Assembly: GCF_963576615.1 (NCBI RefSeq)
Contig: NC_088708.1
Span: 29,581,191-29,645,190, forward strand
Length of the DNA stretch: 64,000 bases
Direction: 5' to 3'
DNA from: Watersipora subatra
Taxonomy: Eukaryota; Bryozoa; Gymnolaemata; Cheilostomatida; Watersiporidae
The translations under genes were made by a program, and so were the position numbers. This document shows, in pieces, positions 50,601 through 61,722 of the stretch (position 1 is the first letter of the stretch; every line of letters starts with the position of its first letter). The notes under the pieces are model-generated. The model was not told the origin of the DNA and ran no database searches. It saw nothing but the letters and a program-made list of their open reading frames with translations.

Positions 50601-53600
50601 AAATTACCACCCATGCGGGTTAACCGGGGAGAGGAAACAATTTTATATATATATATATAATATATATCCAGTTTTCTGTTGACTCATAGAGCATGATTCT
50701 CCTAGATATATAGAAGATGCATGAGGAGGAACAGAACTCCTAACCACCTCTCAGCATGCCATGAGTTGTACTTTCACTTCCATGAAAGTATGCCGATGGT
50801 TTAGACATAGAAATAAATTTTTAAGATTATTTGATAAGTTGATCAAGTTGATAAGGGCACCATATATGAAAAAACTCACCGTGGGACGGGTTGCCGAGCA
50901 CCGAGCATAGCAGTAGTTCCACCAGTAGTAAACTCTGTGTAGACTGTGGGCATCATAGATGGCTCCCCTAGTTCAGCGGCTCTATCATAGAGCCCGACTA
51001 TGAGTCGACAAAGGCGAACTGCAGACGGTAGACCCATTACGAAGTCATAAAAACATACAAACCCTTCTGTAGGTTTGTACCTAAAAATATTACGGCTATA
51101 AATTTGTACTGTTATTATACTACACTATTAGTAGCATTTTCATATGCATTCATACTTGAACAGAGTGGCATGATTCGATTTCCTATGTGCAAACAAGATG
51201 AACAGGTTATGTATTCGTAAGCTACCACATACTTTTATACCTATAATAGTACAAGCTGCTATCTACCTACATGCCTATGGTACAAGCTACCATCTACCTA
51301 TATGCTTATGGTACAAGCTACTATCTACCTATATACCTTTGGTACAAGCTACCATTTCCCTATATGCTTACAGTACAAGATACCCTCTACCTATATAAAT
51401 ATTGTACAAGCTACCATCTACCTACATATACATACCTATGGTACAAGATACCTACATATACATATATCTGTGATGCAAAACAATTTACAAGCAGTCAAGA
51501 TATCTAATATAACTTATTATAAGTGGCTATATCACTGCATTTCTTTTAAAGAAATCGTATTTTACACAAACACCCGAATTTGAAGTAATTGTCTGTAGTT
51601 AATTTCTAATGAGTAACAAGTTGTTCAGCCTGCAAAGATAGTCATCAAAAACCCGCCGTGTGTCTGACTTATTCAGCAACTCGCGTGCCAGAGTACAGTA
51701 ATCAAATATCAATAATTTTAGATTTGAACGTGAACAATTCAATAATGAATTGTGCGCACAATCCAAAGGCAGTGCGGTTTGTCGAGACGCGTATTCCTCA
51801 ATGCAGTTAGGTTTGGCAACAAAACGACAGGTAATGACATTTTGAAACTGTTTGATGGAGGAAATTATAATTGGGCACAATCATAATTTGTGCCGAGTGC
51901 TACTCCTTTTGTTTAGTTGCATGATCATGTAATAGTTGTTGGCAACAATCAGAAGCATGCATTCAATACACTAGCTACACTTCATAAAGCTTTTGTTGAC
52001 ACTTGTCAAATACCCATACTTCAGCACTTGACAACACATGTCAAATACAAGCACTCTGGTATATAGCACCACATGCTAAAAGGATTAGTGTCACATGTCA
52101 GATACTAATACCAAAATGTTTTGCGGCACATGTCAGATGGTAATACTGCAGTGTTTAGTGGCATATGTAAGAAGATTTAATGACACATTTCAAGTACAGG
52201 TAATACAGCAGCTAATGAAACATACCACAGATCAGTACAAGAGCATTTTGTGACATGCCAAAAGCCCATGGTGCAACGTGAGGTGAACATGTAAAGGTTT
52301 AACAAGGTGCCAAAATGGCAAAATGATTTAGTAATATTCTTCACAAAAATTGAAAATGTGTTTTATTTACTCAAGAAGTCCTGGTTGATCAATTAATCTT
52401 GACATTCTCTGGTACATGTAAAGATCTCTGTAACCAGGTCAAAAGAGATCTACACATGTAGTTTGTTTTTAAAAATACCCATCACTAATACCTTTCACAA
52501 TATTATGTTAATTTGTCATATTTTAGCAGTAGATAGATCAGTAAGCTATGTGGATGCAGTTAGGTAGATTTCATAGGGTACAACAGCATTACTAATTGAG
52601 GGATCTGCAACCCAGCATACAACTCTCGAAGCTCAGCATATATTTACAATGATGGAATTCAGCCTCTTAACTTCTCCAACCTTTTTTGTAAATAGGCCAC
52701 TTCAAATTTGTTCCGATTTAGTCAACTGCTTATAAGAGCAGACAGAAACACTTGATTACTGTAAAGGCGGTTCGAACTTGTTCAGACCTTTTCCAGACTA
52801 AGGAAGAATAGCAAATTAAGATGAAGCTCCATGTATGTTAAATAAATCCAATTATTTTTTGTAAAATTAAGATATATGTAGATATTGGTATTAAAAAAAC
52901 ATCATGTTAAAAATATCTGATTGAAAAAATCTACAACTTTGGTTATAGCTTTTTAGATTTCGTTTTACTGGCCTAGCATCTTTCGACCTACCCTTCAGTT
53001 GTGATGTTCTCAAGACGTCTGTAATAAGGATACACTGGTTCTTGTGTATTTCTCTGATTCTTCATGGAGTCCAGTAAAGCCTGATGCTTGGTTAGTTCCA
53101 TTTCCCTTTCCAAGGCTAACATCCTCTCCACATGCATCCTTGCATTCACCCCGTCTACAATACATTTGCATGCTAATGCTAAGAGACCCTATCTTGACTG
53201 GTTTTATAGCATACAATGTAAGTTTACTAGACATACCTTGAGTACGTGCAGCAAAATGTGGACTTACATCAGTAAATAAGAATCAATGTGGTAAACAATC
53301 AAGACAACAGAAAAAGCAAATCAAAATTGGGAATTGTCTGCTCATAAATTATTGTGGCACTAAGGTTAATAAAAGGTTGACTTGCAACAAAATTCACATT
53401 ACAGTTATTTGGTATCAAAAGAGTCACCATGTTTTACTCTGTTGTGTTGTAGGTGCCAAATATGTGAAAATGCGATTACAAGCTCTTAAAAGCTCAAAAA
53501 CAAAAAGCCGCAGTAGATTGGAATCTGTTTATTTATCTGACGCAGCCATTACAGTTTGGTTATTGTCTTGTCACGTGATGTTCTCACATGAATTGAAAGG

Positions 53601-56600
53601 CCAAAAAAAAGCTCAATATAAAACTTATCGTAGCACTAGTTTATGACAAGCACTTCGGGTTTTACCGAAGACCCCGTATCAAATATAGATGCTCGCTACT
53701 TTACAGTTTTGTTTCGGCTTGGTCTAATCGTCAAGTCGTAATCTGATCATGTGACCCAATACTTTGAAAATAATTTTTGCAGCACTTTTCGATTATCACA
53801 GGGACCGACAGGCTCGTGTTAATTATCAGACAATGATATGAACTCCTTCGAGGTAAGGTTAAAAAATTAAATGTTCTTATTAAGTCACATCATTTAGGCC
53901 AAAGACATAATATTCTTTCTTCTAGTCTAGTGGTTGTCTAAAACATTCATAGTGTTGTTTATTGAATGACTATTCTTTTATGCAAATATCAACATGTTCT
54001 TTGATCTGTAAATGTGATGAAAATTAGAGGAGTCAGCAGAAATGGTACGAAAGGGTTTGTGTTTAATTATTTTCATCCTAGTCAGTCAATATAAACAACT
54101 CAAGCCCTGCTTTTTCTTACAAAAGTTTTGACATACAAATTTTGCATAGAACTATTTCACAAAATACAGTAAATATATAACAGAGTGAGCTAATCTATAA
54201 TATACACCTCTTTTTACCTAAATTCTACTGAATGTAAAGAATTTATGTAAAGGTTTTGCATCGTATTACATAATAACTTCCACATAACGTAAAGAGTCAA
54301 GTCTGTGCAAGTTCTCAAATTTAATTTTGAATAACGAGAATCACATAATTAGCTTTAAAAGTATTGTTTTTTCTCTTGCCATACTTGGGAGAGAAAAATT
54401 GTCAAATTCCTATAAGGTAAGTGGATTATTTACGTTGTAGGGGTGTCCACTGTACAGTATATTGTTATGGTAATATTTCTCCAACACGACTCTAACATAT
54501 AAAATAAACATATCGAAACGACTTTACTTCACATGTAGAGGCTAAAAAGCACACTTGATTGTCTCTTATACATTGAGATACCAACAAGTCAGTCCGCTCA
54601 CCAGAGAATGGAAGTTGAGTGGGTCCGTCACTGTTTTGCAACCTCATCAACTCTCTCTGTAATCTGTAGTTCTCTAGTTCTATAGCCAGGAGTTCCTCAG
54701 ATGTTGGAGTATTCCCGAGCTGGGGTGGTGACCTGGTAACTGTAGTAGGTATATGACTGACCATCTCAATCTGTTCGGCATCTTTTAGCATTCCAGTAAG
54801 TTGTGAGAGAACCGCAGAATCTCTTCCTCCGATATGAATGTAGTGCTGCCTTAGGGCACTTATTTCAGCTACTAGTGAGCCTGCAAGCAAGGTTCTAGAA
54901 CATTCTACCCTTTGCATTTAAGATTTTGCAATTCCTTTTTAGCAAATAACTTCTAGCGTAATTTTATAACCATTGTAGAAGTTGAATGCAATAAAAAGAG
55001 TTGAACATTTTCAACCTCATACTGGCAAGTAGCCTTCACACTTTTTGATAAAAGTGGCATTTAGATCTACTCTTTTGATCTTTGGACTTTCTCATCTGAC
55101 AGCTATATCACCAGGTATCTTAACAAGTGATATAAATCGCACTAGTTGTTCATGAAAATATAACATTATGTTGTGTTAAATGTCAGTAAACAATTTGTGT
55201 ACGAGTTATTCAGCTGCATGCATTGATAATTTCATTCCAAAATATACAGTAAATGATAATGGCTACAGTCTGTATTGATAATTCCCACTATATCATTGTG
55301 TGTGTGAGTGCGAGTGTGTATGCGTGCGTGTATGCATGCGTGTGTGTGTAAGCACTATGCTTTTTCACATTTTCTGGCCGATTCCATCAAAAGTCCACAC
55401 TCATATACTACGTACCTTTTATACAACAACCAAAAATGTTTGACCAAAACACCATCTGGTTCCTGAGAACTATCCTTCTAAACACCCATCTGATTAAGAA
55501 CTCAAAAGTGCCCATCGCATACATGAAGAACAATTGCCCCCAATGAACGTAATCATGGATTGTGGTTTCGAAAGCAGTGTAGCAATTTGCACAGAAAATC
55601 AACACCCGTGCTGCGGGTTATCTGATGGAATATGAAAATAATTCTGGGTGACATCAGGTTTGCTGCTAGTACATGCATAAATTAGCAAAGGAGAGAAAGT
55701 ATCAAACTGACTGTTGTTTTTAAAGCCAATTCTGCTCTAAATCAGTTGGAAGAACTATCAAAGCCAAACCTCCGCCAAACTTGAATTCTACGTCAGGCTG
55801 CTCTGTTCTTTGTGGAAAATCAGGAATGTAAGAATGAGAGTCAGGCTGCTGGACCACAGGCTGACTTTGCACCAAATGTGACTGCTGCGTCGAGTTGCGG
55901 AGAGCTTTGATTTGACTTCGTAGATCTTCAATCGCTGACAGGTACGAATCATCTAAAAGCTCTTTTTTCTTTTCTCCCTGAAAATAAACAAATGTCTTCT
56001 GTTGGTTCATACAAAGTTCATAAGAAGATAGCCGTGGTCTAGGGGTCTAGAGTACCTCAACTTCAAATACCAGGTCAAGGTTCGATTTCCAAAAAAGGCC
56101 ACTGGTAATGACAGGAATAAATTGATCTTTGTAACTGTGCATGTCTGCAGACATTGAGGTCTTTCTGCCATTGGACCCAGACACATCCAACCTTAACACA
56201 AAACACGCTGAGTCTGTGCTAAGCTAAGAAGGCATTACGCTCAACCTTTGAGCAATAGTCCATACATTGTGTGATGTGTTCAATATCACCTTGTTTAACT
56301 CCACTGGAAAATATCAGCAAAGCATTCTATTGTGCGCTCATGCATGACATGGTATAAAACATTTTGATTATGGTGGTAAAGAGAGACGACATTTTTAAAC
56401 TGCCAGATGAAAACTTTCAGTTAACCACAGCGTTAATGCAGAAGAAAGAAAAGTTATATACCGTCTCTTAGAAGATTGCTTATTGATCACTTACTTTGCC
56501 AATACGTGTAACAATTAGAAATACTTTGGATGCTTTGGTATTCAGAACAGCTGAGTGAATAGTGAGCCACTGTAAAAAATTAAACTCTCCAGAAAGTTTT

Positions 56601-59119
56601 AGTAAAGAAACAGTTAGTAAGCATACCAACCCTCTCAAAACCTTGACTTAGCTCGGCAATCCTACGTTCAATTGAATTGCGAGCTTTCAGTAAGTTAGCG
56701 GCGTGTGATTTAAGGTCTGTCACATGCCTTTCGTGTTTGTGAGAAAGTTTGTTGACCTGCATAAAGGTAAGCGGAGTTAGAGAGCCGTGTGAAAGCATGC
56801 ACACAAAGCCGTACATACATTAAAGCTACCACTGTCAGACCTTCAGTGTTAAGAAAGCAGACAGCTCCGCAATTTCAAAGAAAACTACATGTATATTTAA
56901 ACTGTTAAGATATTTTAGATATGCTGTCTGTCCAAGTATTTTTCAGCACAAGATGAGATTGTATATTTGTACAAGAGTTGCTTTATTTAAGAAGGTAATA
57001 TATTTTATTGGTGCATGGTGCTTATGGGTTAAGGTATGGTTAGCAAGCAGCACCTGATGTTAGCTGTCAGTACATACTTTTTTCTGCAACTGATGGCTCG
57101 CTTCTGTTGGAACGGCTGTAGGTTTAGATTGGCTCACCAGGAACTTGTCCTTCATAAGATTGTCACTGTTACGTCTTGCACTGGCTTCCTGTTAGTAATA
57201 CAGACATACAAGAAATATTTCCAGCTAGTCAATTATACAAGCATAATGCAACGAGTAGCTAAATGTTACTGCGTTAGTCATTTACTAAATTAATATAATT
57301 TTAGCAAAATAAACTTAGTTTTAAAAATTACAAACGAATTAGTTAGTTTTTATGCACACAGTTATGCAGAATGAAATTCATGGTTCAAAATATATGTTCA
57401 CAAGCATTTATATTATTTTGTGACTGTAATTCTTTTTGAAAAACTTTTAGACTTCTCCTAGTTTCAACACACTACATACACGTATATAATAAACTGTAGT
57501 ATTAATTCCACTTTATCATTGTGTGTGTCTGTTAGATTGTGTAAACGCTATACATTTTACATATTTTGACCGATTTTAGACTTCATGTGAGTCAGTCGTT
57601 AAAAGTATTTGGTATCAAAACTTCATCTGTTTGTTGATAACCAGCCTTTTAAACACCTAAGTGCAAGCTATCTGAGTGAAAATGTAATATATACCGCCGT
57701 CTTAAAACTAGTATTTGATAGTATTTATATAATGTCTACGGTTTTATAAATCATCCGATGTTCAAATTCAGTTTAAATATATGCAAACTCTGACTATGAG
57801 GTATCAACAAATCATATTCTCATCTTACCCTTTCAGCTTATTCCTTTTTAAAACTTATATAAAGATTTTAATCTAATTTTCATTCAATTTAATTAAACTC
57901 CAAAACTTGAGCATTTATTAGTCCTCCACCATGTGCTCCTCATATTATACTCGCTGTCTTTATAAGCTACTTCTATGTAGAATTTAGTAGAAAAGCTTCT
58001 TTATATGGTAGCACAATATTGACTGTTACCAAATTGAATCTGATACTCAGTCCACATCTCAAGGCTGAGAGTCAAAGAAGATGAGTAACCACACTATAAC
58101 AGCTCAACAAGCGCTTGCCATATAGTGTGACTCCCAGTCACCAAAACCAACTGATTATTGATGTACACACCAAAGACCACCTCTCAGATTCAGTACTCGC
58201 TAACGTTGAGAAAACGAAACAAGAAAAGCTTGAAGCTCTGGTAAACAAGGGCAAAGGTAAAAATGTGGCTTTTTCTAGCAACTTAATGTAACCTAGTTAC
58301 TTGAACAATAAATTAAAAATAAATTTGATTTCAAAATCCCAAATCGATGAATATGTAGGAAATTTGGTAGCCTACTGAATATGTTAGGCTTAGACAAGGC
58401 AAGACCAAGGATAAGGTCGTGTAATAAAAAAGCTCCTGAACCTAACTCAATTGGCTTTCACTAGAAAACAACTTCACAATTGAATTTTATGAATGGCTAA
58501 TAATCAGCCAGTGAGTTAGAATGTATTGAGTGCTTAAACCTAAGATTATACATTGAAAAGAGATTATGTGATGCAGTTATTTTGCAGATGTAGCCAATTA
58601 CAAACTAGTTTGAAGAAACTGAACCCATCTGCGTGTGTTGCACTTTGTGTTGCTAACAAGTAAACGGATTACACTGCACCTTCTGTTCTTTTTTATCCCG
58701 TACAGCCATGTTTGAAAAACAAACACATCGGGAACCATCTAGTTGTACACAAGTGCGTCTTATTAAAAGACTCAAACAATATTATTGTTTTTATATAAAC
58801 GTAACTTTGTATACATCTCACTGATAACAACATTTAGGGTTAATGAAAGTTGTCTCCTGACGCTAACCATATAACAAGTTTTGCAGAAGAAACTTTGTTG
58901 AATTGAAGCAAGCTAACTCACCTTTAATGCTTGAAGCTGTTGTATCCTTTCCTCTGCTAGTACAGCTTTAGATGGTACATAGCGAGGGTCATAAACATGC
59001 TCGGCTGTACCGACACAAAACTTAGTTCGATGTTTGGACAATTGTTCGATAGAATTGAAGACCATTGAACATTGATGGCATCGAAGAGATGGTCTGTATA
59101 TTTGGTTTCGAGGTTCCAT
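44648..59119 (-). CDS. CCDC17: Coiled-coil domain-containing protein 17
   Basis: CCDC17 is a conserved, poorly studied protein of ciliated lineages. Minus-strand exons: 59119-58922, 56756-56631, 55977-55770, 54880-54602, 53154-52992, 51080-50880 and 45029-44648. Phases match at every junction and give about 518 residues (human about 620). The N-terminus has a C2HC zinc finger (C14, C17, H30, C35), then coiled coil, then HIGGRDSAVLSQL and IELENYRLQRELMRLQ, then the conserved GFVCFYDFVMGLP and GLYDRAAELG block. ARQPVPRCPP spans the last junction. A C-terminal beta domain (WKLVFHNLPI, ATLYMRVVHQRD, AANYIDYQFPP) follows. Exons 2 and 3 use weaker donors (GTTGGT, GTTTGG). The last intron is 5.8 kb and filled with mobile elements. 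A further exon could have been missed because the protein is shorter than in vertebrates. Confidence 0.92.
45237..45325 (-). repeat. tRNA-like module inside the first Helitron-like unit
   Basis: On the minus strand it reads GCATGGCCTAGTGGTTTAGC (A-box-like) then GGTTTCGAGTTTAAATCC (B-box-like), the layout of a tRNA-derived promoter. The same module recurs at about 60836-60910. It has no proper acceptor stem, so it is not called a tRNA gene. Confidence 0.55.
45778..45988. repeat. 26-bp minisatellite, eight copies
   Basis: Eight almost identical copies of a unit with core CACCTGTACTGTTGTATTAT, lying inside the second Helitron-like unit. The ORFs of 129-153 codons over it are read-through. Confidence 0.95.
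47206..48225. repeat. AT-rich satellite with TAGTCC-TATATA units
   Basis: From about 47750 it is a (TA)n satellite broken by TAGTCC words. A longer block that starts TCCTTTAGTGACCATATATA occurs at 47741 and again near 48100, so a segment of about 360 bp is repeated. The part 47206-47740 shows nothing recognisable. Confidence 0.85.
48226..49578 (+). mobile_element. hAT transposon, internally deleted, with exact ends
   Basis: Perfect 18-bp TIRs CAGGCTTGGGGCCACTAG at 48226-48243 and inverted at 49561-49578, with an exact 8-bp target duplication TATATAAT at 48218-48225 and 49579-49586. Eight-base duplications and CAG-type ends are diagnostic of hAT elements. Subterminal DNA is packed with TAGTGCAGTGCCTAGTGCA words and the palindrome GCACTAGTGC, probable transposase binding sites. 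Only the C-terminal end of the transposase gene remains (see 48478-48786). At 1353 bp it is non-autonomous. It landed in the AT satellite in the last CCDC17 intron. Confidence 0.95.
48478..48786 (+). pseudogene. hAT transposase C-terminal (hATC) fragment
   Basis: About 102 codons with LAELHMPVLASSAPVERLFS, AGRIFRADRSKL and LMFLRSNKHLL: the hATC dimerisation region that ends all hAT transposases. The BED zinc finger and the catalytic RNase H core are missing from this element, so it cannot make an active enzyme. The remaining frame is intact to its natural stop. Confidence 0.9.
49654..49810. mobile_element. Palindromic MITE, 157 bp
   Basis: Two arms of about 72 bases (49654-49725 and 49739-49810) are inverted copies with about five mismatches. 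Both include AAGAATTTTGACTATTAT and ACACTACTAATAGTTTTGTG. The loop is about 13 bases. The ends start TATAGAATAAT and are flanked by TA on both sides, which fits a TA target duplication as in mariner-type MITEs. No coding capacity. Confidence 0.8.
49856..50640 (+). mobile_element. REL-type LINE fragment (R2/R4-like), 3' end
   Basis: A 155-codon frame (50114-50581) contains NQPDIVVV followed after 14 residues by D in ATIIDIAVP, the PD-x(12-14)-D endonuclease motif of R2-group LINEs. It is followed by VIPVAIGALGAI and LLGTAKILRRVL, which also belong to this family. Upstream, in another frame, lie WLNKGNLMANTESLIMAAQE and the CCHC-type CRLQ...HIISGC zinc knuckle; one frameshift near 50025 separates them. 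The reverse transcriptase is absent (5' truncation). TA repeats border both sides, reminiscent of Dong/R4 elements that target simple repeats. Confidence 0.82.
51249..51450. repeat. 31-bp tandem repeat in a CCDC17 intron
   Basis: About six to seven copies with core GTACAAGCTACCATCTACCT and joint ATATGCCTATG. The 66-93 codon ORFs over it are repeat read-through. Confidence 0.9.
51599..51880 (-). other. Unrecognised 93-codon ORF in a CCDC17 intron
   Basis: Balanced composition (contains FDYCTLARELLNKSDTRRVF). It lies within the intron 51081-52991 on the same strand as CCDC17. CCDC17 exon phases join without it, so it is not needed in that protein. It may be a decayed mobile-element ORF or chance. 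Confidence 0.25.
51965..52270. repeat. Degenerate tandem repeat around ACACATGTCA
   Basis: About seven diverged copies spaced about 40 bases apart of a unit with ACACATGTCAAATAC and a following TAATAC/CTTCAG-type stretch. Substitutions are many, so the array is old. Confidence 0.55.
55255..55640. repeat. Interspersed repeat family, copy 2 of 3
   Basis: Longest of the three copies, with a GTGTGTGCGTGCATGC-type stretch, CACATTTTCTGGCCGATTCC, ATCTGGTTCCTGAGAACTA and CTTCTAAACACCCATCTG. It lies in the CCDC17 intron between exons 3 and 4. Class unknown. Confidence 0.6.
56027..56290 (+). repeat. tRNA-derived SINE
   Basis: Starts with AGCCGTGGTCTAGGGGTCTA (A-box-like) and has GGTTCGATTTCC (B box) at about 56078, the spacing of a tRNA-type RNA polymerase III promoter. 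The downstream body has no open frame. It lies in the CCDC17 intron between exons 2 and 3. Right end approximate. Confidence 0.6.
57490..57680. repeat. Interspersed repeat family, copy 3 of 3
   Basis: Shares TTCCACTTTATCATTGTGTG, ACATATTTTGACCGATTTTA and TTTTAAACACCTA with the copies at 29935 and 55255. It lies in CCDC17 intron 1. Confidence 0.55.
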
Positions 59120-60231
59120 TTCAATGCTGTAGCATCGGAATGCTCACATGAAAACCAAGCATCAGTATAAACATGTATGTGACCTCATAGTTGCCTGTTA
59201 TCTTATGTTTATGGCACAAACAACTACTCAGTTACTAAGATTCTATGGCTATGAGACAAACTCACTCATAGATTATTCCACAGTGAGATTATCTCTTAAC
59301 CAATAAAGCACTTCCTTTACCACCTCCCATAGAGAAGAGCAAAAATAGAAACAATATTAGGAGAATAGTGGGTTCTAGTCTGACAGGAAGTACGACGGTT
59401 TTTAATAAACTGTTATTTGCTTCAAATCTCACAATAGTGCAGTTGTGTATTACAAACAAGTCAACATGTATGTCTAATATATATTATAGAACGCCTTGTT
59501 ACGTGCTGTTCATAAGACCAAAACTATCTTTAGCCATTGCCTGGCACAGTGAATATCCATACATGAAAATAGAAAGTTTTTTGGTTACTAACCAATCTTT
59601 TAGATCCACTTTTGCATATATTTGTCCGTATGAAATATATTTATTCATATTTCATACAGACATATATTTATATACATACAGGCATGATATAAATATATAT
59701 TTAATACTGTACATACTGTTCATACTGAATAAATATTGCATATTTATATATATACAGTTGATGATTCTATATAAGCGTATTACAGCTTAAGGTATTTTTA
59801 ATCTGACTCACCTGGTACTAGTTAGTGCAAAGAACTCTTGTTACTAATTCATATGACTACTAGACTCTACAGAAAAGATTCAGGAACAATGCTGAACAAA
59901 CATCCTGTAATTTATTCACTGCACAATCTTACCTACTGCATTCACTGATATCACGTATCAGTATTATGTATACGTAACTTGTAGACTATGAAAAGCTGAC
60001 AGCCCTTCAATGGGTAAGACATGTTGCCAAGCAACAAGTAATCAAAGGTACACATACGTGCACACACGCTTGCCATTAGTAGTATTCGATATATATACAT
60101 AATTAAATCTAATCTGATAACGTAAATGGTTATTTTTATTATAAATATCTATATATAAAATAAAGCTATAGGCATATCCACCTGATCTCCGTGTCAAATA
60201 GACCTCCAATCTACAAAGCAAAGTTGCTTAG
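59120..60231. other. Upstream region of CCDC17
   Basis: No coding exon recognised. It should contain the CCDC17 promoter and any noncoding first exon, and carries the X-box at 60023-60035. AT-rich runs occur at about 59640-59760. Confidence 0.45.
60023..60035. promoter_or_regulatory. RFX-type X-box upstream of CCDC17
   Basis: GTTGCCAAGCAAC matches the X-box consensus GTNRCC-N(0-3)-RGYAAC exactly, with a one-base spacer. RFX factors bind such sites at cilium genes. It lies about 0.9 kb upstream of the CCDC17 start codon, rather far unless there is a noncoding first exon. The link to CCDC17 is inferred. Confidence 0.5.
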
Positions 60232-60608
60232 AAATCTATATATATATATATTTCCCAAAATCAGGCTGCCTGTCATTCCGGCTATAGCTATTATTAGAAC
60301 AGCGGAGCTGGACAATGCTGACGTAACATCATGGAGTACTTACCGGCATTCGAAGCCTAGTCTTAGTAGAATTTTCCATTAGCAATATGCCAGGCTACTA
60401 GCTTGAAAGGTACAGTTGTTTGACAGTTCTAAAACCTTTACAGTTGTTTTCATTTTTCTCTCAATTTATTTCAAGTACACAAAACACTTCTCTCATGATA
60501 TGTAGTTTGAAAGTAAGAATGGGAAAAGTTGTTATATATTAAATACAAATCTATTTTTTGTCCAAAGACTTTTGTATTACCCGGACAACGCCAGGTGGTA
60601 CAGCTAGT
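60232..60608 (+). mobile_element. Helitron-like element, single copy
   Basis: Starts TCTATATATA and ends with CCCGGACAACGCCAGG-type hairpin then ACAGCTAG followed by T, the CTRR|T end of Helitrons. Its last 180 bases match the units at 46310-46488 and 47025-47205. No coding capacity. Confidence 0.6.
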
Positions 60609-60765
60609 CATCATATTAACTCTGAAACTTTCAGGGAAGGGGTTAATAGAGAAAAAAATTTGATTGAAAAAGGGCTAACTTCTTTTTGCACGGGTGGTGT
60701 ATGTATGCATCTATACACATAACCTGTTGTGGCTTTGTAGCTAACACGAGTAAATCTCACAAGTG

Positions 60766-61370
60766 AATCTATATATATGCTTAGTGTTTGTCGTCCGGAT
60801 GTCCAATTATAGCGATAAAGTTGTAGCAATAAAAAATCCGCCTCGCATTGAATTTGAACTCGGAGCCTCTAGTTCCCCAGACAGGCGTACTGTACACTAC
60901 ACAACCAATTGGTGATACTAATTAATAATACGTTTCATGTTTAGAAACAAGTTCCATGTCTATAAACAAGTTCCATGTCTTTAAACAGGTTCCATGTCTA
61001 TAAACAGGTTCCATATCTATAAACAAGTTCCATGTCTATAAACAAGTTTCATGTCTAGAAACAAGTTCCATGTCTATAATCAATTTCCATGTCTACAAAC
61101 AGGTTCCATGTCTATAAACAAGTTAAAAGTCTATAAACAAGTTTCATGTCTAGAAACAAGTTTCATGTCTAGAAACAAGTTTCATGTCTATAAACAAGTT
61201 CCATGTCTATAAAAAGGTTCCATGTCTATAAACAGGTTCCATGTCTATAAACAGGTTTCATGTCTATAAATAAGTTTCATGTCTATAAACAAGTTTCATG
61301 TCTATAAACAAGTTCCAAGTCTAGAAACAAGTTCCATGTCTATAAACAGGTTCCATGAACAAACGCTAAA
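60766..61370 (+). mobile_element. Helitron-like element carrying a minisatellite
   Basis: Begins TCTATATATATGCTTAGTG then TTGTCGTCCGGATGTCCAAT, the family 5' end, followed by the tRNA-like module (minus strand, about 60836-60910) and then the 18-bp array. The 3' hairpin end was not found, so the right border is only the end of the array. Confidence 0.5.
60940..61355. repeat. 18-bp minisatellite
   Basis: About 23 copies of a unit with core GTTCCATGTCTATAAACA and variants in T/C and A/G positions. It lies downstream of a Helitron-like 5' end. Confidence 0.93.
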
Positions 61371-61722
61371 AACAGCAAGACTCCGCTTGGAGGAATGCTG
61401 ATCTTCACATGAACAAATAGACAAGTCTGGTGGTTTAGAATTGACAGCTGCAAAAGCCAGTTTATTTTGGCCTTAAACAAAAATGTTGGTTTACAAAGAA
61501 GTTTTATCCTTCAATGAACAAATAATATGCTGTCATTAGAATATTTTAGTATGATATGACTGAAATATAAAAATGGATTACTATTTATATTATTCACCTG
61601 AATTATAGGAATTCTTCTTTAAACAGTTAACATATTTCCCAGCTTTACAATTTCTCTCCGACTTCCAGTAACATAAAATATCTGCTCACATGTTATATAG
61701 ATATGTTCACGAGTACGACTAC

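Noticed and set aside
51599-51880. Extra CCDC17 exon
   Set aside because: The exons on either side join in phase without it and the joined sequence follows CCDC17; the ORF also lacks clear splice sites.
53377-53646. 89-codon plus-strand ORF as a gene
   Set aside because: It lies opposite a CCDC17 intron, shows no family match and looks like part of a dispersed repeat.
56027-56100. Functional tRNA gene
   Set aside because: A and B boxes are present but I see no paired acceptor stem; it continues into a SINE-like body.
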